Below are positions 43,592 to 52,249 of a stretch of 64,000 bases of DNA, one piece after another (the first letter of the stretch is position 1; every line of letters starts with the position of its first letter). The DNA lies in NCBI GenBank assembly GCA_001029295.1, contig LDXJ01000058.1:1-64000 (forward strand), given 5' to 3'. The notes under the pieces were generated by a model that was not told the origin of the DNA, did not search any database, and saw only the letters and a program-made list of their open reading frames with translations. The translations under genes and the position numbers were made by a program. The DNA is from Peptococcaceae bacterium CEB3 (lineage in GTDB: Bacteria; Bacillota; Desulfitobacteriia; Desulfitobacteriales; Desulfitobacteriaceae).

Positions 43592-44464
43592 CTACGACTT
43601 CTTCTTCATCGCACCGATCGGCAGAAATCCCGCCTTCACCACATTGCGGTTCTGGAAATCGGGACTCATCATATAGTCAAGAAAAGCTTTCACATTCCCA
43701 GTGGGCTCACCTTTTGTATACATATGCTCAAAAGCATAAATAGGATACTGCCCATTCTCCACAGTCGCTGCGCTGTAGGCGACACCGTTGTATTTGAGGG
43801 CTTTCACTTTTTTAGTCAAATAAGCGGCGTCGATGTAGCCGATAGCTCCCGGAGTTTGCGCGACACTCTCAATTAAATTCCCGGTGGAATCCTGGGAAGC
43901 CGCCGAAGGGGTAAAATCTTTTCCGTCCAGAACAACCTTGCTGATCGTGGCGCGGGATCCTGACGATGTGGCCCGCCCGATAATGGAGATTTTTTCGTTC
44001 TTGCCCCCAACCTGCTGCCAATTCGTTACCTTGCCGGTGAAGATGTCTTGCAATTGAGCTTGGCTCAGGTTGTCCACGGGAACGTCGTTGTTGACGATGA
44101 TGAGGAACGGGGCGACGGCCACTTGGTGGTCCACCAGGCCCTTCCCTTTCAACTCAGGAGTCACGAAGACATCGGAGTTGCCAATATCGATGGCGCCGCT
44201 CGCCACATTGTTAAGACCGGTAAAAGAACCACCCCCGCTAACGGTGACTTGAACCCCGTTGTTTTTCTGCATAAATTCATCTGCGGCAATCTTGACTAAC
44301 GGCTCCAAAGCTGTCGAGCCGGCCGTGTTCACCGTCTTCTTCCCGCCCGCTGAGGGCGTGCCTCCGGCTTGACCCGCCGAACCGCTTTGGCCGCATCCGC
44401 TCAGAGCGAGGGCTGCCACCAATGCCACACTCAGAAGGGCAATCTTGGACTTCCTACTAAACAT
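43592..44464 (-). CDS. pstS: Phosphate-binding lipoprotein PstS
   Basis: High-affinity phosphate-binding protein of the ABC importer, about 290 residues. The lipobox LSGC (about 20-23) is followed by a GS-rich linker and the mature domain beginning VNTAGSTALEPLVKIAADEF. The phosphate-binding signatures are present: SGGGSFTGL, IDIGNSD and GRATSSGSRATISKVVL. The ATG at 44464 is behind AAAGGGGAA. No pstC, pstA, pstB or phoU follows; a terminator comes next, so this is a solitary pstS. A four-repeat PhoP box at 44517-44555 predicts induction by phosphate limitation. Confidence 0.95.
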   Translation of the reverse strand: MFSRKSKIALLSVALVAALALSGCGQSGSAGQAGGTPSAGGKKTVNTAGSTALEPLVKIAADEFMQKNNGVQVTVSGGGSFTGLNNVASGAIDIGNSDVFVTPELKGKGLVDHQVAVAPFLIIVNNDVPVDNLSQAQLQDIFTGKVTNWQQVGGKNEKISIIGRATSSGSRATISKVVLDGKDFTPSAASQDSTGNLIESVAQTPGAIGYIDAAYLTKKVKALKYNGVAYSAATVENGQYPIYAFEHMYTKGEPTGNVKAFLDYMMSPDFQNRNVVKAGFLPIGAMKKKS

Positions 44465-44516
44465 TGTCTTAATTTCCCCTTTCAAAATCCTTCACCACCA
44501 AATTCTAGAGGAAAAA

Positions 44517-44555
44517 TGTCAACGAACTGTTAAGCCAATGTAAAGCCTGTGTTAA
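44517..44555 (-). promoter_or_regulatory. PhoP (Pho) box upstream of pstS
   Basis: On the minus strand four direct repeats TTAACA, TTTACA, TTAACA, TTGACA lie at an exact 11-bp period (starts on the plus strand 44550, 44539, 44528, 44517), each separated by 5 nt. This matches the Bacillus-type PhoP box TT(A/T/C)ACA-N4-6. The last repeat could also act as a -35 region. Confidence 0.88.
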
Positions 44556-44574
44556 CTTCGGGTATGCCAAAAAA

Positions 44575-44610
44575 GCGAAGGGCTGACCCCGCAATCTGTG
44601 GGGCCAGCCC
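44575..44610 (-). terminator. Terminator of the amino-acid permease gene
   Basis: On the minus strand GGGCTGGCCCC pairs with GGGGTCAGCCC (one mismatch) across a 9-nt loop, followed by TTCGCTTTTTTGG. It lies about 40 bp after the permease stop. Confidence 0.85.
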
Positions 44611-44649
44611 TTGAAATGATCTATCTCCTTTTTTAGCTACTGGAAAACC

Positions 44650-46224
44650 TTAATATTCACCATTAGCAATTTGCCGGCTGGTTTCGGCAATTTCTTCCGT
44701 ACGATAGCCGGAACGCATGCCCCAGGCAAAAGCTGCCAGGCTGACGATGGCAAAGATGATCGTATCCCAAGGGGCACCTACCCAGTTCTTACCGCCAAAC
44801 GACTTGCTTCCCACATATGACCAGACGATAATGAACAGAAGATAGACCGCCAGCCAGAGCCCTGAACGGAGATGGCGGGCCTTGAAGTTGCCCTTGCTGT
44901 AGTAATAAAAATAGATCAAGAGGCCAATCACAACCGCCCCCAGAGCATAGCCGGTGTTGGGCCATCCGGTCCAGTAGACAATCAGACCGGCTACAATAAA
45001 CGCCAAGGGTGATATGATGGACAGACCCCCGATCTTTACGGGGCGCTCAATTTCCGGAGCTGTCCGCCGCAGCACGCTGGCCGCCACCGGACCCAAGAGG
45101 TAGCTAATTACGCCGGTAACCGAAACAAATGCTATAATCTTGCTCCATGAGGAAAATGGCAGTAAAGTTAAGATACCGATGATCATGTTGAAGATAAGGG
45201 CATTGACCGGTACCCTCCATTTGGGATGGACCTTGAGAAAGACCTTGGGCAAATAGCCGTTCTCCGCCATGGCCAAAACCCCCCGGGCTGTCGAGGCTGT
45301 GTAAACCAAACCCGTGCCCGCCGGGGAAACCATGGCATCCGCTTGCAAAATGATCGCCAGCCAGCCCAGGTTCAGCGCTACCGCCAGTTCGGCAAAAGGT
45401 GCGTCAAGATTCAGTGAATGCCAGCCTTTGGCCAACATGGCCGGAGAAAGCGCTCCCACAAAGGCAATCTCTAGCAAGACATAGATAGCAACACAGATAA
45501 GTACCGTCAAAATCACAGCCAGAGGAAGGTCCCTTTTCGGGTTACGCGCTTCGCCGGCCAATTCGACCGCCTGGCGGAAACCCTGCAAGGAGAAAATGAT
45601 CCCGGAGCTTCCTATGGCCATGAGGGTGGCGGAAAAGCCATCGGGGAAAAAGCCGCCGTGGGCAACAAAATTTCCGCCGTGAAAGCCGAAAACCATGATC
45701 AAGACGGCCGTGGCCACGGGAATGACAAACTTAATCCAGGTGACGCTGGTGTTGACCTTGGCAAAAAGTTTTACCCCGAAATAGTTAAGGACAAAGAAAA
45801 GCACCGTTAAGAGGATAGAAACGACCAGACCGCTCAGGGTCAAAAGTCCGGTTTTATCATTATAAAGGATGTGGACAAAATTGTTGGCATATTGGGTAAT
45901 GGCTTCGGCCTCCGCCGGCGGAGTGGCCACCCAACTCAGCCAACCGCCCCAGCCAATAATAAAGCTCACCAAACTGCCGTGGGAATATTGGGGGTAACGG
46001 ACTGTTCCTCCCGCTTCCGGCAGAGCCCCGGCCAATTCGGCATAGACCAGAGCGACAAGAATAATGGCGATACCGCCGATCAGCCAGGACAAGATGGCTG
46101 AGGGCCCTGCGACAGAAGCCGCGACTTGGGAGGCTAAGAGCCAGCCCGAGCCAATGATGCCTCCGACACCGACGAAAGTGAGGTCCAATAAAGAGAGGTC
46201 CCGTTTCAGTCCAACCGGTTTCAT
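44650..46224 (-). CDS. APC-family amino acid permease
   Basis: About 524 residues with 12-14 membrane segments. The N-terminal DLTFVGVGGIIGSGWLLASQ holds the glycine-rich substrate motif of TM1 in APC transporters; EAGGTVRYPQYSHGSLVSFI is the TM3 region. The C-terminal end is a short polar tail. It probably imports an amino acid or amine; the family alone does not fix which. The ATG at 46224 is behind GAGGAAGGTGG. It is monocistronic, with a terminator at 44575-44610. The gap 46225-46602 upstream holds no gene and no clear regulatory element. Confidence 0.9.
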   Translation of the reverse strand: MKPVGLKRDLSLLDLTFVGVGGIIGSGWLLASQVAASVAGPSAILSWLIGGIAIILVALVYAELAGALPEAGGTVRYPQYSHGSLVSFIIGWGGWLSWVATPPAEAEAITQYANNFVHILYNDKTGLLTLSGLVVSILLTVLFFVLNYFGVKLFAKVNTSVTWIKFVIPVATAVLIMVFGFHGGNFVAHGGFFPDGFSATLMAIGSSGIIFSLQGFRQAVELAGEARNPKRDLPLAVILTVLICVAIYVLLEIAFVGALSPAMLAKGWHSLNLDAPFAELAVALNLGWLAIILQADAMVSPAGTGLVYTASTARGVLAMAENGYLPKVFLKVHPKWRVPVNALIFNMIIGILTLLPFSSWSKIIAFVSVTGVISYLLGPVAASVLRRTAPEIERPVKIGGLSIISPLAFIVAGLIVYWTGWPNTGYALGAVVIGLLIYFYYYSKGNFKARHLRSGLWLAVYLLFIIVWSYVGSKSFGGKNWVGAPWDTIIFAIVSLAAFAWGMRSGYRTEEIAETSRQIANGEY

Positions 46225-46602
46225 GATGTGACCACCTTCCTCAAGCATTATTTTTCTTTGACTGCCATGCCTATTTTGCTCCCATCACCTCCTTCTCGCA
46301 GAAAGGCACCCTGTGTGTTATCCCCGTTATTAAGTTCTAATTTTAACATAAATTTCGTGCCTGGGACAGGAATCTTTTGCCTTCTCTCCTCATCCAGGCG
46401 AGTATCGACCTTCCGACGAAACAGTCATACCAAACCCGATGAAGGCAAAGCGTCCGCAAGGTGCCCTTACGCAAGATATTTTGCTCACCCGCCGCTCTCC
46501 GCCTCTGTCCACTGCCAACAAATTTGCTGTGGAATCCATATGCAAAACTCTTTGCTAAAGCAGCATAGACCAAACAAGAAATCAAGATAAGGAGTGAAAC
46601 CC

Positions 46603-47613
46603 ATGAGCCTAACATTTCAGCGGGAAACACGCCAATCCGTCTTTCGAGACCCTCGGCGCGATTTTCAGGAAAGCAAAGCGGAATTTGAAATCCGCTTCGA
46701 CCCCATCACCGGAGAACTGACACGCATCTTCCCTCTGCACAATTTCCGGCTCCAACGCCGGGATTGGGCTCCTCTCGCCACTCTGACCCGAGAAAAAGGC
46801 TGTCCTTTTTGTCCGGAGGCGCTCAAGACAGCCACTCCCCTGTTTCCGGAGGCCATGATTCCCACGGGGCGACTCAACCGTGGAGGCGCCACCGTAATAC
46901 CGAACCTTTCGCCTTATGCCCCCTATTCCGCTGTCGTCATCATGTGCCAAGAGCACTACCTTCCTCTGGCTCACTTTTCCACAGGGGCAATCGAAGACGG
47001 CTTCGGCGCCGCCCTCGCTTTTCTGGAGCAGGCTCAAGCCTACGACCCCGAGAACGCCCGCTACCCGACCGTTGGTTGGAATTACATGCCCTTTGCCGGA
47101 GGGTCCATCATCCATCCCCATCTTCAAGCTCTGGCCGGACCGGAACCGAGCAACAGACATAGGCTGTCAGTGGAGCGTTCACTCTCCTATTACCGGGAGA
47201 CAGGCCGCAATATCTGGAAGGACTTGGTCGAGAAGGAAAAAGAGCGTGGAGACCGCTACCTCTGGCAAGAAGGAGCCCTTCACTGGCTGGCGTCTTTCGC
47301 TCCGCGCGGTCTGGGGGACCTCACCCTGGTATTCGAAGGAAAATCAACCTTGCGGGATCTCACGTCCCAAGATATCCACCATTTGGCTCAAGGCCTGCAA
47401 AGGGTCTTTCGCTTCTACGATTCCCTCAACCTGCCCAGTTTCAACCTGGCCCTCTTCCCCGCGCCGGAGAAGCAGCCGGGCTACTGGCTAAACGCCCGCC
47501 TGACCGGTCGCTTCACTGTTTTTGACTGGACCAGTGACATCAATTCCCTTCAGCTGCTCCTCGGCGACTTCTATTCTTTCCTGTCTCCGGAGAGCATCCG
47601 GGCCAAAATTTAG
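46603..47613 (+). CDS. GalT-like nucleotidyltransferase of the HIT superfamily
   Basis: About 336 residues. FEIRFDPITGELTRIFPLHN opens the protein, then CPFCPEALKTATP (a CxxC zinc-like pair) and the catalytic motif IIHPHLQALAG near residue 170, the HPHxQ of galactose-1-phosphate uridylyltransferases. The NYMPFAGGSIIHPHLQ context is close to the GalT fold with a nucleophilic histidine. It may act on a sugar phosphate or nucleotide; the lack of galactose genes argues against a Leloir role. The ATG at 46603 follows AAGGAG by 9 nt. It stands alone, followed by a decayed hydrolase fragment on the other strand. Confidence 0.82.
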   Translation: MSLTFQRETRQSVFRDPRRDFQESKAEFEIRFDPITGELTRIFPLHNFRLQRRDWAPLATLTREKGCPFCPEALKTATPLFPEAMIPTGRLNRGGATVIPNLSPYAPYSAVVIMCQEHYLPLAHFSTGAIEDGFGAALAFLEQAQAYDPENARYPTVGWNYMPFAGGSIIHPHLQALAGPEPSNRHRLSVERSLSYYRETGRNIWKDLVEKEKERGDRYLWQEGALHWLASFAPRGLGDLTLVFEGKSTLRDLTSQDIHHLAQGLQRVFRFYDSLNLPSFNLALFPAPEKQPGYWLNARLTGRFTVFDWTSDINSLQLLLGDFYSFLSPESIRAKI

Positions 47614-47840
47614 CTTTGCCCGCGGGCGACCAAAGGACCAAGGTCCTAATTGCGTCCGGCCTGCGGGCTGCTGCCAGCCCGGCTACCCACCCGCCCAGGC
47701 TATATCCTAGGAGGGCCAGACGGCGGCTGTCGACATATGGCAATTCCCGGGCAAAGTCGATAATATCCAGGGTGTCTTGACCCCACGTTTCCGCCTCCCA
47801 GGCGAAGAATGCGCAGGCAACTATGGCCCTCACCTGCCGT
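47610..47840 (-). pseudogene. Fragment of an alpha/beta hydrolase
   Basis: The minus-strand frame here translates to a piece of an alpha/beta hydrolase: DTLDIIDFARELPYVDSRRL followed by ALLGYSLGGWVAGLAAARRP and DAIRTLVLWSPAG, i.e. the nucleophile elbow GYSLGG and the next strand. The upstream part (oxyanion strand and cap) and the downstream acid and histidine regions are missing, and the frame has no sensible start. This is a relic of a deleted gene between the GalT-like and radical SAM genes. Confidence 0.7.
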
Positions 47841-47901
47841 GAAAAACTGAATTGCGATGATAGGAAAACAGACCTGCACAGAAATCGAGGGGAAAAACTA
47901 T

Positions 47902-48813
47902 ATGAGTCAGGAAGCGCGAAACGATCCATTCAATGATTCATTCTATGAAGGAGTTATTTACCGTCCGCCCAGCGAAGCCTCCAGCCTCATCCTGCAAGTC
48001 ACGGTGGGCTGCCGGCATAATCAGTGCACATTCTGCAGTATGTATAAAGGAAAATCCTTTCGCGTCAAGTCTGATGAAGAAATCCGCCGCCTTATTGGAA
48101 TGGGTCAGGCGCAGTACCCTTGGGCCGAACGGATCTTCTTGGCGGACGGAGATGCTTTAACGTTGGATACGGAACTCTTGCTTTCTATCCTCCGTCAACT
48201 TTATCGGGAGTTTCCGCGTTTGCAACGGGTGGGAATTTACGGCGGACCCAAAGATATCTTAGCTAAATCCCCACAAGAGCTTAATGCACTCAAAAGGCAG
48301 GGTTTGGGCATCGTTTATCTTGGCGTTGAAAGCGGAAGCCCCGTCGTACTAGAGCAAGTGAAAAAAGGGGTCACACCCCAAGAAATGGTCTTAGCCGGAC
48401 AACGAATTGTCGCTGCCGGCCTCAAGTTATCCTGCACGGTTATCTTAGGTTTGGGGGGAAAAGAACTTTCCCGGGAACATGCCTTCGGCACAGCCAATAT
48501 CCTCAGTGCCATTGATCCGCACTATCTTGGAGCCTTAACCCTGATGCCGGAACCGGATGCTCCTCTCTACCGCCGGGTAAAAGGCGGGGAGTTTAAGCAG
48601 CTGACTGCCTGGGAAACCCTGCATGAGCTCTATGAAATGATCGAGCCTTTAGAAGTTACGGATTGCATTTTTCGCAGCAATCATGCCTCAAATTATCTTC
48701 CCCTCAAGGCACGTCTTCCTCAGGAAAAAGGGCAGTTGCTGCGAACTCTGACCCAGATTGTCGGCCAAGCGCAGAGTCATCTTTTAAGGCCCGAAGAATG
48801 GCGGGGACTTTAG
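47902..48813 (+). CDS. Radical SAM protein
   Basis: 303 residues. The Fe-S motif CRHNQCTFC (Cx4Cx2C) near residue 37 lies in VTVGCRHNQCTFCSMYKGK, followed by LADGDAL, RVGIYGGP and GVESGSPVVLEQVKKGVTP, all typical of the radical SAM barrel (Elp3/MiaB-type SMART family). The C-terminal part has ALTLMPEPDAPLYRRVKGGE and SNHASNYLPLKARLPQEK, characteristic of a group of uncharacterised radical SAM proteins in anaerobes. The ATG at 47902 is behind GAGGGG. Substrate unknown; no neighbouring gene offers a hint. Confidence 0.88.
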   Translation: MSQEARNDPFNDSFYEGVIYRPPSEASSLILQVTVGCRHNQCTFCSMYKGKSFRVKSDEEIRRLIGMGQAQYPWAERIFLADGDALTLDTELLLSILRQLYREFPRLQRVGIYGGPKDILAKSPQELNALKRQGLGIVYLGVESGSPVVLEQVKKGVTPQEMVLAGQRIVAAGLKLSCTVILGLGGKELSREHAFGTANILSAIDPHYLGALTLMPEPDAPLYRRVKGGEFKQLTAWETLHELYEMIEPLEVTDCIFRSNHASNYLPLKARLPQEKGQLLRTLTQIVGQAQSHLLRPEEWRGL

Positions 48814-48915
48814 CCATGCTTTGGTGATGACCCGTTAATTCTCACCGCTGACTTTAAATCTTTGTCCTGAGAGTGGCTGTCTGTTATCTGTTTCTTCATC
48901 ATGCAAGGAACCCCC

Positions 48916-49494
48916 CTAAATATTAGGAAAAACTGATTTCAAATCCACTGTAAGTTCCTGAAGAAAACCGACCTTTATTTCATCATCTTCTGAATAGACG
49001 TCCGGCCTGCCGTACCTGTTATTTTCTTCTAAATGAAAGACGTTAACAAGCTTATTCTCCGGCTCAACAATCCAATATTCCTTAACACCGGCTTTTTCGT
49101 ATTTATTAAATTTGATCAGTTTATCCTTCCTTGCAGTGGAAGGCGAGGAAATCTCAATTATGAGTGATGGCACCCCAAAATATCCGGTCTTTCGGAGCTT
49201 GCTTTCATCACAGACCACAACAATATCGGGCTGAGAAATGACATTAGAGATTTCCTCATCTCTTTCGTCTTCAACGGAAATACAAAGGTCAAATGGCGCG
49301 GCAAATACCTTACACGGTTTATCAACCAAGTAATTTGAAATTTGTCTGTATAGCTCACCGGATATGCTCTGATGTTGCCAGGTTGGAGCCGCTTGCATGT
49401 ACGGAACTCCATCAATGATCTCCCATCTTTCCTCTTCCGGCCAGGTCAGGTAATCAGCATAGGTATATTTCTCCTTCGATTCCGGGTTAGGCAC
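48916..49494 (-). CDS. Uma2 family (DUF820) nuclease-like protein
   Basis: 192 residues of the Uma2/DUF820 group, a restriction-endonuclease-like PD-(D/E)xK fold. Seen are YTYADYLTWPEEERWEIIDG, VPYMQAAPTWQHQSISGEL, then QPDIVVVCD, PSLIIEISSPSTARKDKLIK (the E-x-S-S and catalytic K region) and FNKYEKAGVKEYWIVEPENK. The role is not settled; many copies occur in mobile or accessory DNA. The GTG at 49494 follows GGAG. It begins an AT-richer accessory stretch (48.9-51 kb) with toxin-antitoxin remnants. Confidence 0.9.
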   Translation of the reverse strand: MPNPESKEKYTYADYLTWPEEERWEIIDGVPYMQAAPTWQHQSISGELYRQISNYLVDKPCKVFAAPFDLCISVEDERDEEISNVISQPDIVVVCDESKLRKTGYFGVPSLIIEISSPSTARKDKLIKFNKYEKAGVKEYWIVEPENKLVNVFHLEENNRYGRPDVYSEDDEIKVGFLQELTVDLKSVFPNI

Positions 49495-49965
49495 TGTCCA
49501 TCAACTCCTCATATATATCATTAACACAATGTGAATCATACATTCCAGCGCCATGTTCAAAACGGGTTAATTAACAGCCCAAATACCGGGCCCAGACATA
49601 ATCTGTACAACCTGATTTTCTACGTTGTTGTGGTCGTCGATGTGCTCGGCGGAGTTGTCTCGGCCATGGCAACGGATGGCATGAGCAGTGACAAACAAAC
49701 GAGAACTGGCAAGATCTTTTTCGAGACCAACAAATAAAACACTTCCTTTCTTTTGGGGAATATCCATTAAATTCATTCGTCCTGCCAAAATAGTCGGTAA
49801 GTACAAGGTATAGGACAGCCAAAATGAGAAGGTCTTGCTGCCATACGGGTTTTTTGGGGGAATATGTGAGCAAAATAGCCAGGGCAATAAAAGGAAAAAT
49901 GAAATTAATATTCGCAGTTCCGCGGCGTTATCCCCATTATTATAACTTTTTTGACCTGCGGTATT
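49495..49965. other. Gene-free accessory stretch
   Basis: A minus-strand frame at 49567-49887 (106 codons) has no recognisable family and a poor start; a second minus frame overlaps it. I see no supported gene, only AT-rich sequence between the Uma2 gene and the toxin fragment. It may be decayed coding DNA. Confidence 0.4.
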
Positions 49966-50165
49966 TTACTCTATCTCCATCTGCGAAAGCTGTTTTAGCT
50001 GGTCACGCTGGCCATAAATAACGGCAGTAACCTGTACCCTGCTATTTTCTTCGTCAATCCAGAAGTAAATGAGAAAGCCTTTTACAGGCATTTTATGAAC
50101 ACCATCGCTGCGCCACGGTTCTTCTTCAGTCAATGTAACGCGTTGCGGGAACTGAGAAAGTGATG
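49966..50165 (-). pseudogene. RelE/ParE-type toxin lacking its N terminus
   Basis: Right after the antitoxin stop, another frame reads SQFPQRVTLTEEEPWRSDGV, then HKMPVKGFLIYFWIDEENSR, then VQVTAVIYGQRDQLKQLSQM to a stop at 49966. This is the C-terminal two-thirds of a RelE/ParE toxin. The first ~35 residues (the helical hairpin) and any start codon are missing, as if a deletion joined the antitoxin end to the middle of the toxin gene. It should be inactive. Confidence 0.75.
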
Positions 50166-50167
50166 AA

Positions 50168-50467
50168 TTACAATCCCCGTCTTAAATCTGCAAACACCTC
50201 AGAAGCAGGACGGGAACGGTCAGCCTTTGCCTCGTTCAATCCATTCTGCATAACTGTGTCAAATGCGGCGGCATCCATTTCATCCCGCGCAGTCGGAGCA
50301 GCAGGAAGCGATAGAGAAAACGGAATACTCTTAGTCATAACGATTTGCTTATAGAGCATATTGATTACAACGGAAGCCGGAATTCCCAGCTTTGCTAAGA
50401 TGGATTCCGCTTTTTCTTTTATATCAGGCTCAACGCGAGCGAGGACATTTGCTGTTTTATTAGCCAT
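50168..50467 (-). CDS. RelB/DinJ family antitoxin
   Basis: A 99-residue antitoxin. The N terminus (ANVLARVEPDIKEKAESILA then KLGIPASVVINMLYKQIVM) is the ribbon-helix-helix DNA-binding domain of RelB/DinJ proteins; the C-terminal part binds the toxin. The ATG at 50467 has GGAAAGGTGG upstream. Its cognate toxin gene just downstream is truncated, leaving an orphan antitoxin that could still regulate its own promoter or neutralise related toxins. Confidence 0.9.
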   Translation of the reverse strand: MANKTANVLARVEPDIKEKAESILAKLGIPASVVINMLYKQIVMTKSIPFSLSLPAAPTARDEMDAAAFDTVMQNGLNEAKADRSRPASEVFADLRRGL

Positions 50468-50749
50468 AATAGTTCCACCTTTCCTTTTTCTTCATTATAT
50501 TCTATTGTATAACGTTTAGCAATACATTAATACGGTTTTATTTCTAACTCAAAAAACTTCAGCGTTTCGACGTTTCAAATTCTATGATGCCGTTGTGGTT
50601 TGATTAATTAAAAATGCATGTATAGCGACAGCCTCCAGCGTGCTGTCCGAACCTTTTCTCAGCCGTTACACCCCGGAAGACTTTCCCCGTTTAAAATTCA
50701 TCTGGGAGAGGCTCACTGACAATCCGGGCGAAAATCCCTCCTGCCTATA

Positions 50750-50932
50750 TCAAGTGAACCTGTCCAGTAATACGTCCTCCACATTTCTTCGTCCATCAAT
50801 TACTGCAAGCACCCATACTTTATTTTCTTCAATCCTATAAATCATTCGCCAAGGCGGGTTCATTAATTCCCGGTAAGTTAAAATACCGGAATACCTTAAT
50901 TCCGGAACCTCCGGTACAAATATGGTACCAAC
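50750..50932 (-). pseudogene. Second ParE-type toxin fragment
   Basis: The minus frame translates as TIFVPEVPELRYSGILTYRE, then LMNPPWRMIYRIEENKVWVL and AVIDGRRNVEDVLLDRFT before a stop at 50750. This is the end of a RelE/ParE toxin (PELR, YRIEENKV, AVIDGRR). A stop at 50933-50935 and no start remove the N-terminal half. Upstream in another frame lies GELTASFGLPVAEHYLY and a stop near 50960, perhaps the antitoxin end. The rest of the 50468-51145 gap shows no gene. Confidence 0.65.
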
Positions 50933-51145
50933 TTAGGACCGGTGCGTCAAGATACTCAATATAGATAATGTTCTGCCACAGGCAAACCAAAAGACGCAGT
51001 TAACTCACCGTCGAGCCCTTTTTGGGGCCCCGCCTTTTTTCGCTTCGTTCAGTGGTACCCGAAACATAACCCACCGAGAAAATAACAGGCAGCGGGATGG
51101 GAAATAAGGTGTAACTGATAAAAAACTGCATACACTACCGTCACC

Positions 51146-52057
51146 ATGAAAACAACGCGTTTATGGCTCATCGACCGGACCAGGGCCGGCGCCATCCTCC
51201 TCATGATCACCTATCACCTGGTTTACGACTTGAATAGATTTGCGGGAGTGGGCATCAATTATGAGTCCCCTGTTTGGTATGCCATTGGCAAAGCTTCGGC
51301 ACTTTTGTTCATCTTTCTCTCCGGCTTCTGCAGTGCCCTGAGCCGCCATCCCGTGCGGCGGGGAATTCGTCTTCTGGCCTATGGCTTGGGCATTAGCGCC
51401 GTAACCTTCCTTTTCCTGCCCGCGGCCTACGTTCGCTTCGGAATTCTTCATTTCCTGGCAGTTGCACTCATCCTCTCCCCGCTTTGGCAAGCCCTGCCAC
51501 AACGCTTGCTGCCGCTGCTTGCCCTTCTCGCCGGCCTGGCGGGTTGGAAAGTCGCGCAGCTTTCCGGCCCCACCGGCCTCGGAGCGAGCTTCCTGCTGCC
51601 TTTGGGACTCAAATACCCGGGATTCGATTCGATTGACTATTTTCCGCTTTTGCCTTACCTCGGCGTCACCCTGCTGGGAATCTATGCGTCTAAAGCTTAT
51701 CGAAAAAACCGGAGATCCGCTCCGAAACCACGGGTGGCCGAGGGAAGCTTTTCACTGAGTAAAACCCTCAGTCAACACTCCTTAAAAATTTACCTTATCC
51801 ATCAACCACTGATTCTTGGAGCCCTTTTGGCCTGGCGTTGGATCTTTGCGCCAGGCTCAAAGGCCCTATCCAGCGCCCACACTCGCTTGTTCCCCGTGTT
51901 CTTCATGCTCTGGCAGCATGCAAATACGCCGGGTAAAATCGCGGGCACCCTGGAAACACTCCTCCCCGGTTCCCATCTCCTCTTGCTGGCAGAAGCGCTG
52001 GGCCTTTTACTCGTCGGTCTCTTCATCTACCTGAGGGCCCGCCAAACCCGGGAGTAA
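51146..52057 (+). CDS. Membrane acyltransferase-like protein (HGSNAT/DUF1624 type)
   Basis: 303 residues with about eight membrane segments. The N-terminal RLWLIDRTRAGAILLMITYH with VYDLNRF matches the DUF1624/heparan-alpha-glucosaminide N-acetyltransferase catalytic-like family (ID-x-R-x-hydrophobic-x3-H). Later LIFLSGFC and LKIYLIHQPLI are typical family elements. In bacteria these proteins may acetylate wall or envelope sugars; no substrate can be inferred. The ATG at 51146 lacks a clear ribosome binding site. It precedes the cupredoxin gene by 190 bp on the same strand. Confidence 0.83.
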   Translation: MKTTRLWLIDRTRAGAILLMITYHLVYDLNRFAGVGINYESPVWYAIGKASALLFIFLSGFCSALSRHPVRRGIRLLAYGLGISAVTFLFLPAAYVRFGILHFLAVALILSPLWQALPQRLLPLLALLAGLAGWKVAQLSGPTGLGASFLLPLGLKYPGFDSIDYFPLLPYLGVTLLGIYASKAYRKNRRSAPKPRVAEGSFSLSKTLSQHSLKIYLIHQPLILGALLAWRWIFAPGSKALSSAHTRLFPVFFMLWQHANTPGKIAGTLETLLPGSHLLLLAEALGLLLVGLFIYLRARQTRE

Positions 52058-52249
52058 ACTGGCGTCAACGTCCGACTGTCGCCGGAAAACTGACCACGTT
52101 CACGACAAATTCACAACTCTTTCATGTCCGCGTCGCAAGCCCAAATTATACTTGAACCATAGAGAACGCCGAAGACAACACGAGTCTATACATCTTTGGT
52201 AACGGTCACAAACAAGAGCTTGCATGGGCAGAAGGAGGAAACCACCATC

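Noticed and set aside
46603-47613. Leloir-pathway galT
   Set aside because: The HPHLQ motif fits the superfamily, but no galK, galE or galactose transporter is near, so the gene symbol is not given.
49567-49887. 106-codon minus-strand frame in the accessory stretch
   Set aside because: No recognisable family, poor start, and a competing minus frame of similar length; kept only as part of a gene-free stretch.
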